From Winogradskyella sp. (GTDB lineage: Bacteria > Bacteroidota > Bacteroidia > Flavobacteriales > Flavobacteriaceae): 64,000 nt of DNA. The stretch spans positions 372,001-436,000 of the forward strand of contig NZ_RHLG01000001.1 in the NCBI RefSeq assembly GCF_003712105.1, in the 5' to 3' direction. Each line of letters begins with the position of its first letter. The first letter of the stretch is position 1. This document shows positions 35,281 to 43,508 of the stretch, piece after piece. The translations under genes were made by a program, and so were the position numbers. The notes below the pieces were generated by a model, which was not told the DNA's origin, made no database searches, and saw only the letters and a program-made list of their open reading frames with translations.

Positions 35281-36834
35281 CTATAAATCAAACTTTATAC
35301 CCTGAGCTAAGGGTAACTCAGTAGTATAATTAATTGTATTGGTTTGACGACGCATGTATATTTTCCAAGCATCAGAACCAGATTCTCTACCGCCGCCAGT
35401 TTCTTTTTCACCTCCAAAAGCGCCACCAATTTCTGCTCCAGAAGTACCAATATTTACATTAGCAATACCACAGTCAGAACCTCCATGAGATAAGAAACGT
35501 TCAGCTTCACGAAGATTATTAGTCATAATTGCAGATGACAATCCTTGTGCAACACTATTCTGAATGTCGATCGCATTTGTAACATCGCCTGAATATTTTA
35601 ATAAATACAATACCGGTGCAAAAGTTTCATGTTGTACAATTTCATATGAATTTTCAGCCTCAGCAATTGCTGGTTTTACGTAACATCCAGATTCATATCC
35701 TGCGCCAGACAATACTTCGCCTTCTACGATGATATTTCCGCCTTCTTCAACTACCTTTTGTAAAGCAGCTTCATACATTTTAACTGCATCCGTATCGATT
35801 AATGGCCCAACATGATTACTTTCATCTAAAGGATTACCAATACGTAATTGCTTATATGCATCAACTACCGCGTTTTTCACTTTATCGTAAATCGATTCAT
35901 GAATAATTAAACGACGTGTGCTTGTACAACGTTGTCCACATGTACCAACAGCACCAAAAACAGCACCAATAACTGTCATTTTTATATCCGCATCTGGTGT
36001 AACTATAATGGCGTTATTACCACCAAGTTCTAGCAAGGATTTCCCTAATCTTCCTGCAACTTCTTTAGCAACAATTTTACCCATTCTTGTAGAACCTGTA
36101 GCAGATACTAAAGGTACTCGGGTGTCTTTAGTCATCATTTCACCAACACGGTAATCACCATTGATTAAGCAAGAAATACCTTCAGGAAGGTTGTTTTCTT
36201 TTAAAACCTCTGCAATAATATTTTGACAAGCCACACCACAAACAGGTGTTTTTTCAGAAGGCTTCCAAATACAAGTGTCTCCACAAATCCAAGCTAAAGC
36301 TGTATTCCATGACCAAACAGCAACTGGGAAGTTAAAAGCCGAAATGATTCCGACCACACCAAGTGGATGGTATTGCTCGTACATGCGATGTCCAGGGCGT
36401 TCGGAGTGCATCGTTAAACCATGCAGTTGACGTGATAAACCAACAGCAAAATCACAGATGTCTATCATTTCTTGTACTTCGCCTAAACCTTCTTGGTAAG
36501 ATTTTCCCATTTCATAAGACACGAGTTTACCCAGTGCTTCCTTCTTTTCTCTTAATTTCTCTCCAAACTGGCGCACTATCTCACCACGTTGTGGTGCTGG
36601 CATTACACGCCAAGTTTTAAATGCTTCTGTTGCAGCTGTCATAGCTTTTTCATAATCTTCTTTTGTAGACGATTTTACCTTGGCAATTAACTGCCCATCT
36701 ACTGGAGAATACGATTCAAGTAGCTCTCCATTAGAAAAATTTTCCGAACCTGTTGAAGTTCCTTCATTAATAGCTTTAACACCTAATTGTTCTAAAGCTT
36801 CTTTTATTCCGAAATCCGTAGCAACTGCTTGCAT
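35281..36834 (-). CDS. Aldehyde dehydrogenase, ALDH7 (alpha-aminoadipate semialdehyde/AmaB) type
   Basis: A 517-residue NAD(P)-dependent ALDH. Conserved elements: GVVGIISAFNFPVAVWSWNTALAWICGDTCIWKPSEKTP (cofactor site), LELGGNNAIIV (general base Glu), and GTCGQRCTSTRRL with the catalytic Cys of GQRC near residue 300. GGAFGGEKETGGGRESGSDAWK is the C-terminal ALDH7 pattern. ALDH7 enzymes oxidise alpha-aminoadipate semialdehyde (lysine catabolism) or related aldehydes. No other lysine-degradation gene is in the window. Cytoplasmic, apparently monocistronic, and divergent from the asparaginase gene. Confidence 0.93.
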   Translation of the reverse strand: MQAVATDFGIKEALEQLGVKAINEGTSTGSENFSNGELLESYSPVDGQLIAKVKSSTKEDYEKAMTAATEAFKTWRVMPAPQRGEIVRQFGEKLREKKEALGKLVSYEMGKSYQEGLGEVQEMIDICDFAVGLSRQLHGLTMHSERPGHRMYEQYHPLGVVGIISAFNFPVAVWSWNTALAWICGDTCIWKPSEKTPVCGVACQNIIAEVLKENNLPEGISCLINGDYRVGEMMTKDTRVPLVSATGSTRMGKIVAKEVAGRLGKSLLELGGNNAIIVTPDADIKMTVIGAVFGAVGTCGQRCTSTRRLIIHESIYDKVKNAVVDAYKQLRIGNPLDESNHVGPLIDTDAVKMYEAALQKVVEEGGNIIVEGEVLSGAGYESGCYVKPAIAEAENSYEIVQHETFAPVLYLLKYSGDVTNAIDIQNSVAQGLSSAIMTNNLREAERFLSHGGSDCGIANVNIGTSGAEIGGAFGGEKETGGGRESGSDAWKIYMRRQTNTINYTTELPLAQGIKFDL

Positions 36835-36899
36835 ATATGATTGTTTTTTGTGAATTATTAAATTTTGTCGCGAAGTTAGTAATAAATTGTCAGTTTTAC

Positions 36900-36930
36900 T
36901 TGAGGCTTCACATCTAAAAATGTAACTTTA
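36900..36930 (+). promoter_or_regulatory. Putative promoter of the isoaspartyl peptidase gene
   Basis: TTG at 36900-36902, a 20-base spacer and TAACTTTA at 36923-36930, which deviates from TAnnTTTG only in the last base. The ATG is 26 bases downstream. Confidence 0.45.
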
Positions 36931-36956
36931 AAGCAAGTATAAAAAACACTTTCGCT

Positions 36957-38057
36957 ATGAAAAAAATCTTTCTATTGGTTACCCTAATCAGTTTATGTTT
37001 CTCTTGTAAAAACGAAGCTAGCAACGAAGAAATTGCTGAGGCAAACAATGCCATTGAGACACCTGCTGAAAAACCTGAATTTGCAATCATCATTCATGGT
37101 GGTGCTGGCACAATTCTTAAAAAGAATATGACTCCAGAAAAAGAAGCAGCTTACAAAGCAAAATTAGAAGAGGCCATCAGAGTTGGCTATGATATTTTAA
37201 AAAATGGCGGAAGCAGCATAGATGCTGTTGAAAAAACCATAAATGTTATGGAAGATTCACCATTGTTTAATGCTGGTAAAGGTGCCGTATTTACAAACGC
37301 TGAAACCAACGAGTTAGACGCATCAATTATGGATGGTAAAACCTTAAATGCCGGTGCTTCTGCAGGTACAACTACAGTAAGAAACCCTATTAACTTAGCA
37401 AGAGCTGTGATGGAAAAATCCAAACATGTAATGCTTTCGGGCAATGGAGCAGAAGTTTTTGCAGAAGAACAGGGATTAACTCTAGTAGACCCATCTTATT
37501 TTCATACCGATAGACGATTAGAATCTTTAAAGCGCGTTAAAGAACGTGAAGCTAAAGCTTCGACAAGCTCAGCTACCAAGACAGGGAAAGTAGATACCGA
37601 ATCTGCTTATTTAAATTTCTATGATGCAGATATTAAAAACGCAAAGTTTGGAACTGTAGGCTGTGCAGCTTTAGATAAAAACGGAAATTTAGCTGCAGGA
37701 ACCTCAACTGGCGGTATGACTAATAAGCGCTATGGTCGTGTTGGTGATGCGCCTATTATAGGTTCTGGTACGTATGCCAACAATGCTACATGTGCAGTTT
37801 CGAGTACTGGTTGGGGCGAATATTTTATTAGAGCTCAAGTTGCGCATGATATTTCGGCATTAATGGATTATAAAGGTTTAAGCTTAAAAGAAGCCGCAAA
37901 AATTGTACTCGATAAAGTAAAAGACTTAGGCGGAGATGGTGGCATCGTTGCCGTTGATAAAGACGGAAATATGGTTGCTGATTTCAATACAGCTGGTATG
38001 TATAGAGCTACCATGAATGATAAAGGCGAGTTAACTATTGGTATTTACAATGATTGA
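36957..38057 (+). CDS. Isoaspartyl peptidase/L-asparaginase (Ntn-hydrolase), lipoprotein
   Basis: A 366-residue plant-type (Ntn) asparaginase or isoaspartyl dipeptidase. A lipoprotein signal (KKIFLLVTLISLCFSC, Cys17) is followed by a linker. The alpha subunit region starts FAIIIHGGAGTI and ends in KNAKFG. Autocleavage before Thr233 (GTVGCAALDKNGNLAAGTSTGGMTNKRYGRVGDAPIIGSGTYANN) would expose the nucleophile; these blocks are diagnostic. It is exported, probably attached in the envelope, and would hydrolyse beta-aspartyl peptides or asparagine. A cyclase-family lipoprotein gene follows after 136 bases on the same strand. Confidence 0.94.
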   Translation: MKKIFLLVTLISLCFSCKNEASNEEIAEANNAIETPAEKPEFAIIIHGGAGTILKKNMTPEKEAAYKAKLEEAIRVGYDILKNGGSSIDAVEKTINVMEDSPLFNAGKGAVFTNAETNELDASIMDGKTLNAGASAGTTTVRNPINLARAVMEKSKHVMLSGNGAEVFAEEQGLTLVDPSYFHTDRRLESLKRVKEREAKASTSSATKTGKVDTESAYLNFYDADIKNAKFGTVGCAALDKNGNLAAGTSTGGMTNKRYGRVGDAPIIGSGTYANNATCAVSSTGWGEYFIRAQVAHDISALMDYKGLSLKEAAKIVLDKVKDLGGDGGIVAVDKDGNMVADFNTAGMYRATMNDKGELTIGIYND

Positions 38058-38193
38058 AAGTCTGTAACAATTTAATATCTTTAAATACAAATAGTTAACC
38101 AACCTCAAGACTACCATCAACTCTATCTGCTTGTTTACACTAACAAGTGACCACGCTTTTTATACCGTTTTATTAATTCTAAATGTTCAGAAT

Positions 38194-39006
38194 ATGAAAT
38201 TCAATATTTTATGTTTAACAGGTTTTTTATGTCTAATGTTATCTTGTGAAAAGCACCAGCATAAAGAAGAACATACAATTACAAAAACTAAAATCATTGA
38301 TTTAAGCCATACCTTTTCTGAAGAAACCGTCTATTGGGTAACTGCAAAAGAATTTAAGCTAGATGTGGTTGCTAAAGGTGATACTGAGAAAGGGTTTTTC
38401 TATGCTGCCAATAATTTTGAAACTGCAGAACATGGCGGTACTCATATTGATGCACCAATTCACTTTTCAAAAGGCAAGCAATCAGTAGAAGAAATCCCAT
38501 TAGAAAAACTTGTAGGTCATGCCATTAAAATAGATGTCAGTGCAAATGCAAAAGGCAACCCAGATTACTTGGTAAGTGTAAATGATTTTATCGATTGGGA
38601 AAACACAAACGGTAACATTCCTGATGGCGCTATTGTGCTTTTAGAAACCGGACATTCTAAACATTATCCTGATAAGCTTAAATATCTTGGCACAGACCAA
38701 CGCGGGCCAGATGCTATTAAGCTCTTACATTTCCCAGGGCTTTCGCCAGAAGCAGCAACTTGGCTAGTAGAGAACAGAAGTATAAATGCTATTGGTATAG
38801 ATACGCCAAGTATTGATTATGGCCAATCAGAGTATTTTAAAAGCCATGTCATTTTACTCTCTGAAAATATACCTGCTTTTGAGAATATCACCAACCTAGA
38901 CCAATTACCTGCCAAAGATTTTGAAGTGATAGCACTACCCATGAAAATTAAAGATGGTAGTGGCGCTCCATTACGAATTATTGCTAAAGTTAAGGATGAG
39001 AGATGA
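38194..39006 (+). CDS. Cyclase family lipoprotein (kynurenine formamidase-like fold)
   Basis: A 270-residue protein of the cyclase/KynB family. The metal-site motif is intact: ETAEHGGTHIDAPIHFSKG (HxGTHxDxPxH). VGHAIKIDVSANAKGNPDY, DGAIVLLETGHSKHY and NAIGIDTPSIDYGQSEYFKSH also match. A lipoprotein signal is present when translation starts at ATG 38194 (KFNILCLTGFLCLMLSC). A TTG-initiated longer frame from 38131 would bury it. Metal-dependent hydrolysis of an amide or lactone is expected; the real substrate is unknown. The stop codon overlaps the first array gene by 4 bases (ATGA), so the array is probably translated from this transcript. Confidence 0.85.
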   Translation: MKFNILCLTGFLCLMLSCEKHQHKEEHTITKTKIIDLSHTFSEETVYWVTAKEFKLDVVAKGDTEKGFFYAANNFETAEHGGTHIDAPIHFSKGKQSVEEIPLEKLVGHAIKIDVSANAKGNPDYLVSVNDFIDWENTNGNIPDGAIVLLETGHSKHYPDKLKYLGTDQRGPDAIKLLHFPGLSPEAATWLVENRSINAIGIDTPSIDYGQSEYFKSHVILLSENIPAFENITNLDQLPAKDFEVIALPMKIKDGSGAPLRIIAKVKDER

Positions 39007-40025
39007 TTAAATTCTTCCGTAAAATACGACAACGCTTATTGTCTGAAAATAAATTCAGTAAATACCTTATTTATGCTTTTGGGGAAATTATTTTAGTAGT
39101 CATTGGTATTCTTCTTGCCTTACAGATTAATAATTGGAACCAAGAACGTACGCAACAAAAAGCAGTTAAAACAGCTTTAGAACAGATTCAAAATGAGCTG
39201 TTGAACGATTTAACCCAAAGCTATAATCTTACCGCTTATCTAGAACGTAAGGACAGTATTATTGAACGCGTGTTAAAAGACGAGGTTACTGAAAACGACT
39301 ATAAAACCTATGGTAATTTACGCTATTTGATAAGAAATACCAGAGTATTCACATTAAACAGAGATGGTTATACAAGTTTAATGAACATCATTGATGAGTC
39401 TAAGTTTAGTAACCCTGAGCTTTTAAGTGCATTAAAAAATCTTTACGTTGACCGTAACAAAAATCATGAGCGCGTTAATGGATGGTTTAGCGATTTCGTA
39501 CATGAATACAATAATGAACTGACTAACAATTATTTATGGCATTCTTCAACCGATGCACTTATTGATAGCCTTACTCAATCTGAAATAGACTATCTACTGT
39601 ATGACCCGTTATATAAAAACAAAGTAGCACGGTATAGAAATTTGGGTATAGGAAATCTTAATAATGATAATTATGGGCTACAAGTAGTAATGGCTCACCT
39701 ATATAATTCTATTTCAGAAGTAACAGAAAAAGGAATTGACAATAACATCATTGCCTCCTATTTTAAAAGTCCTACAGACTCTATTTCTGCTCCATTTTTA
39801 GGAACCTATACTTATGATGGTGATGAGAGTTTCAAGTTATTTCAAGAGCAGGATTCTCTTAAAATACAAATTTTTCCCTCTGACCAAGTTTTTCATTTAG
39901 TGGGTGGCCAACGCAATCGCTTTCAAATTTATAATTCTTCTTTTCAATTTGTGATTGTAAATGATTCTACGCTTCGCGATGTTTCGACGTGGCGCGTAAG
40001 ATATAATAAGGTTAAGGACAATTAA
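39003..40025 (+). CDS. DUF6090 array member 1, with extra C-terminal beta domain
   Basis: 340 residues, the longest member apart from the ankyrin fusion. The N-terminus is the FSKYLIYAFGEI subtype: RKIRQRLLSENKFSKYLIYAFGEI, helix to about 41. The shared motif is degenerate here (SLMNIIDESKFSNPELLSALKNLY, 125-148). Residues 264-337 (FLGTYTYDGDESFKLFQEQ; LKIQIFPSDQVFHLVGGQRN) form an additional beta-rich module, which looks like the lipocalin-like tail of DUF3471-type proteins. Translation is coupled to the cyclase lipoprotein gene (ATGA overlap). Three bases separate its stop from the next copy. Confidence 0.82.
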   Translation: MIKFFRKIRQRLLSENKFSKYLIYAFGEIILVVIGILLALQINNWNQERTQQKAVKTALEQIQNELLNDLTQSYNLTAYLERKDSIIERVLKDEVTENDYKTYGNLRYLIRNTRVFTLNRDGYTSLMNIIDESKFSNPELLSALKNLYVDRNKNHERVNGWFSDFVHEYNNELTNNYLWHSSTDALIDSLTQSEIDYLLYDPLYKNKVARYRNLGIGNLNNDNYGLQVVMAHLYNSISEVTEKGIDNNIIASYFKSPTDSISAPFLGTYTYDGDESFKLFQEQDSLKIQIFPSDQVFHLVGGQRNRFQIYNSSFQFVIVNDSTLRDVSTWRVRYNKVKDN

Positions 40026-40028
40026 ATT

Positions 40029-40832
40029 ATGATTAAATTCTTTAGACATATCCGCAAATCACTTTTAGAACAAAACAAAATGGGTAACTACTTTAAATAC
40101 GCCATTGGAGAAATACTACTTGTCGTAATTGGAATCCTCATTGCTTTACAGATAAATAATTGGAACGAGAATAGAAAGAAAATAGATCAAGGACAAGTCT
40201 TAATGCAAGAACTCATAGAAGAGTTTAAACTTCATATAGATGCATTTGACTATGGTTTAGAAAATCAGATTGAAAGTTTCGAAAGACAACGGGCAATCTT
40301 TGAAATTAAAGATTTAGAAAAGGTTAGAGTTGATAGCTTAGCATACATTGTTGGTGTTGCGAATATCGATATAAATATTTCATCCAACACTTATGAAAAA
40401 ATCAAAAATCAAGGCATTGGAAAACTAACTGATAATGACTCTTTGAACAAAGCTATTAATTACCACTTAATGGAAAGAATAGGATTATATAACAGACGTA
40501 TTGACTATTATTTAGAACGCAATAAAGCAAGAATTGACTACATCAATGAATCAAATATCCTGTATCGGAATAATTTAATCAAAGGATTACCAAAGGTAAA
40601 TGATGAGGATATTAAAAAAAGTGTTTTGAATTTTCTTAACGAGAAACGGACTAAAGGTATGATAGTAACTTCCTACTATGACAAAATCAGTGCTATTAAT
40701 TACCTCATAGAAAAGAAGAAAGCTTGGATAGAGCTCATGCAAGCTATACACAAGGAGTTGTCCTTATCAAAGCCATATATAGAGCCATTACCAATTTTCG
40801 ATAACTATTTAGACTATAAAATAGAGCAATGA
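40029..40832 (+). CDS. DUF6090 array member 2
   Basis: 267 residues, MGNYFKYA subtype. After the membrane helix (24-42) comes a long helical stretch LMQELIEEFKLHIDAFDYGLENQIESFERQRAIFE, then the shared motif as TYEKIKNQGIGKLTDNDSLNKAINYH (121-146). The tail is very basic and helical (RRIDYYLERNKARIDYINE) and ends with KPYIEPLPIFDNYLDYKIEQ. The stop TGA lies inside the ATGA that starts member 3. Confidence 0.83.
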   Translation: MIKFFRHIRKSLLEQNKMGNYFKYAIGEILLVVIGILIALQINNWNENRKKIDQGQVLMQELIEEFKLHIDAFDYGLENQIESFERQRAIFEIKDLEKVRVDSLAYIVGVANIDINISSNTYEKIKNQGIGKLTDNDSLNKAINYHLMERIGLYNRRIDYYLERNKARIDYINESNILYRNNLIKGLPKVNDEDIKKSVLNFLNEKRTKGMIVTSYYDKISAINYLIEKKKAWIELMQAIHKELSLSKPYIEPLPIFDNYLDYKIEQ

Positions 40833-41590
40833 TTAAATTCTTTAGACATATTCGTAAAAGACTGCTATCCGAAAACCGATTTAGCAAATACCTTATTTAT
40901 GCTATTGGTGAGATTATATTGGTAGTCATTGGTATTGTAATAGCCTTACAGCTTAATATCTCTTACACCAATAAGCAATCTCAAAATACTATCCGTAAGT
41001 ATCTGAGTGAACTTAAAAAGGAAATCGGTCAGAATGGAGGTATTGTTAATGGTTGGATTGGTGAATTGAATAGAAATATTGAAGTATCCAACAGATACCT
41101 AAAAATCATAAATACCCAAACACCGAATACTGTACAGGATTCCACACTGATAAATATGATTGGTGAACTTGGGCCGACAAATTTGTATCCATTAGCCAAT
41201 TCAGTGTTCGATGATTTCAATTCTTCAGGATTAATCAATTCAATAAAAAACGACTCTTTAAAGCGTGCTGTTATTCTTATTGAAACACGTATTAATTCAT
41301 ACAACTTTGCAAAAGAGGAACTGGTAGAATCTTGGAACAAACAACTTCTACCGTATTATACAAAATACGCCAATTTAATGCAGGTTTTTGACTCTATTCA
41401 GTCAGAGAAAATTCCTCCAAGTTATATCAAGTTAGACCGAGTTGACTTTATAAATAATAAAGAGTTCAATAATGTAATTATGAGCCGTATGATTACTTCA
41501 TCCAATTCTTTGTATCGCTTAGAAAGAATCAAAACACGTTTCGAAGCGTTGCAAAACGATATCGATAAATACTTAGAGACCAATGATTAA
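40829..41590 (+). CDS. DUF6090 array member 3
   Basis: 253 residues, FSKYLIYA subtype. It is the only copy lacking the INNWNE signature after the helix; instead it reads ALQLNISYTNKQSQ. The shared motif is clear: VFDDFNSSGLINSIKNDSLKRAVILIE (127-153). The extracytoplasmic part is otherwise unlike its neighbours, with NGWIGELNRNIEVSNRYLKII. It ends LETND, the final Asn-Asp-stop being read from the start sequence of member 4 (8-base overlap). Confidence 0.83.
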   Translation: MIKFFRHIRKRLLSENRFSKYLIYAIGEIILVVIGIVIALQLNISYTNKQSQNTIRKYLSELKKEIGQNGGIVNGWIGELNRNIEVSNRYLKIINTQTPNTVQDSTLINMIGELGPTNLYPLANSVFDDFNSSGLINSIKNDSLKRAVILIETRINSYNFAKEELVESWNKQLLPYYTKYANLMQVFDSIQSEKIPPSYIKLDRVDFINNKEFNNVIMSRMITSSNSLYRLERIKTRFEALQNDIDKYLETND

Positions 41591-42293
41591 ATTTTTCCGT
41601 CGCATACGCCAAAAATTAGTGGTTGAAAACCGCTTTAGCAAATACCTCATCTATGCTCTTGGTGAGATTGTACTTGTTGTCATTGGAATTTTAATTGCCC
41701 TTCAGATTAATAACTGGAATGAAAACAATAAAATAGAAAAGGATATTAATGGTTCTTTACGCGCCATGATAGATGAGCTCAACGAAAATGAGACGTATTT
41801 CAAGTATGCCAGTAATCATGCTCAAACCCGAAAAGATGGTATTCAAAAGATTCTCGACGGGAAGGCGTCAAATGATGACAAAAGGTTAATCTTAAACAAA
41901 TTTGGTCAAAGTGTTAATTCAAAACCATTCAACAAAATATTCGAATTGTTGAAGGATGAGAAAAAACTACAGTTAATAAAAGACAAAGCGCTAATTAAAA
42001 ACATTAATAAATTTTATGAGTATAATTTACTTGGTTTAGATGATTTGGCAGATTGGCATAAGGGTTTTGTAGGCGACAATATAGATCCTTTCATCATCGA
42101 AAACATACCATCAAATGACTTTTTGGTAGAACCAGAAATTGTGGATGACTTATTACAAAAAGTAAAGTTTAGAAATATTCTGTCCTATCAAGAAGTAATG
42201 TATGAAGCTTATTTACAAGAAGCATCATATGCGCTGGAGAATGCGCAAAGTCTCAGAACTGATATTGAAAAGTACTTAGAAGTTAATGATTAA
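41583..42293 (+). CDS. DUF6090 array member 4
   Basis: 236 residues, FSKYLIYA subtype (KLVVENRFSKYLIYALGEI). The shared motif is weak: FELLKDEKKLQLIKDKALIKNINKFYEYN (120-148) keeps the spacing and the KALIK helix but lost the SG pair. The tail contains DLADWHKGFVGDNIDPFIIENIPSNDF. It is short compared with other members. It ends LEVND through the 8-base overlap with member 5. Confidence 0.82.
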   Translation: MIKFFRRIRQKLVVENRFSKYLIYALGEIVLVVIGILIALQINNWNENNKIEKDINGSLRAMIDELNENETYFKYASNHAQTRKDGIQKILDGKASNDDKRLILNKFGQSVNSKPFNKIFELLKDEKKLQLIKDKALIKNINKFYEYNLLGLDDLADWHKGFVGDNIDPFIIENIPSNDFLVEPEIVDDLLQKVKFRNILSYQEVMYEAYLQEASYALENAQSLRTDIEKYLEVND

Positions 42294-43470
42294 GTTTTTC
42301 AGACATATTCGTAAATCCTTATTAGAAAAAAATCAAATGGGAAAATACTTTAAATACGCTATTGGAGAAATACTACTTGTAGTTATTGGAATTTTGATTG
42401 CTTTACAGATTAATAATTGGAAAGACGCTAAAGAGAATAAAAAAATCGAATTTAATTATTTAAAAGGCATCGTTTCTAACCTCAATGATGATATTGATGA
42501 GCTAGAAGAATTACTAGCTAATGACTCACTCACCATCAACGCCTATACACATATCCTGAGGCCTTTTCAAGGTAATGAGATCAATCTATATAGCAGGGCT
42601 TTTCTAACAAGTTTAGGATATGTACAATTAACCCCTAAATTTGATGGTAACAGTATCGTTTTTGAAGACATGAAATCTTCAGGAAAAATTAACTTTATCC
42701 AATCTGATGCACTTCGTTTTGCTTTGTTTGAATACTACAACTTGAGTCAAAAAAATAATGAGGTTCACAAAAAGAATAATGTTCTTATCAATAATCTAAT
42801 TGCAAAAGCTTTTACTAACAACTTGGATATAAATTCTTTAGTTGAAGGGTTTTTGTTTCGCGATAATTGGAGTGCACAATTAGACCCGCTAGACTTATCA
42901 TTCTTTCTAAAAGACAAACAGAATGTCGAAGTAAAAGCCTTTGCTAATAGAGTCTCTACAATGAAAGGGTTAAGAAAAATGAATCACAATTCTAGTTTTA
43001 ATACCAACCAAAGAGCTAGAAAATTAAAGGCGCTTATTGAAAATTATTTAGATGGAAAAGAAATTGACTTTACAACAAAAGTCTCACCCAAAATCTTACT
43101 AGCAATACAAAATGACGATGCAGAAAAGCTCACTAAGCTTATCTCTAAAGAAGACCTCCATACATGTTTTGAAATTCAGGCAAATTACCCCATTAATTTA
43201 CTAGCATTAAGTATTGAATCTAACGCTTTGCAATGTGCAAAATTGTTAATTGACAAGGACACCGATTTAGAACAAGCATGCTATGATAAGACTGCTCTTA
43301 TGTATGCCGTTAAATATGGACACTTGGATTTGGTAAAATATCTATTAAAAAAAGGAGCTGACATTAATAAAATTTCAGTTGAAGGTAATACAGCTATGTA
43401 TTATGCCAAACGATACGATCATCCCGAAATTGAGCAATTTTTGATTAATTACAAAACAGCAAATGATTAA
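42286..43470 (+). CDS. DUF6090 array member 5 fused to ankyrin repeats
   Basis: 394 residues. Residues 1-260 are a normal member (helix 24-42; motif VFEDMKSSGKINFIQSDALRFALFEYY, 125-151). Residues 269-394 add ankyrin repeats: KILLAIQNDDAEKLTKLIS, NLLALSIESNALQCAKLLIDKD, TALMYAVKYGHLDLVKYLLKKGADIN and NTAMYYAKRYDHPEIEQFLINY. The ankyrin part lies on the extracytoplasmic side by prediction, a less common place for it. The stop is inside an ATGATTAAATT (43463) that is not followed by an array gene. Confidence 0.85.
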   Translation: MIKFFRHIRKSLLEKNQMGKYFKYAIGEILLVVIGILIALQINNWKDAKENKKIEFNYLKGIVSNLNDDIDELEELLANDSLTINAYTHILRPFQGNEINLYSRAFLTSLGYVQLTPKFDGNSIVFEDMKSSGKINFIQSDALRFALFEYYNLSQKNNEVHKKNNVLINNLIAKAFTNNLDINSLVEGFLFRDNWSAQLDPLDLSFFLKDKQNVEVKAFANRVSTMKGLRKMNHNSSFNTNQRARKLKALIENYLDGKEIDFTTKVSPKILLAIQNDDAEKLTKLISKEDLHTCFEIQANYPINLLALSIESNALQCAKLLIDKDTDLEQACYDKTALMYAVKYGHLDLVKYLLKKGADINKISVEGNTAMYYAKRYDHPEIEQFLINYKTAND

Positions 43471-43473
43471 ATT
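43463..43473 (+). other. Vestigial cassette start at the junction before the BNR gene
   Basis: ATGATTAAATT, identical to the first 11 bases of the array genes, overlaps the end of member 5 by the usual 8 bases. The next bases (AACAGAACC) are unrelated to the family and the frame stops after ten codons. It marks where an array gene start once lay. Confidence 0.55.
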
Positions 43474-43508
43474 AACAGAACCTAAATACTATTAATAACC
43501 CTGAAATA

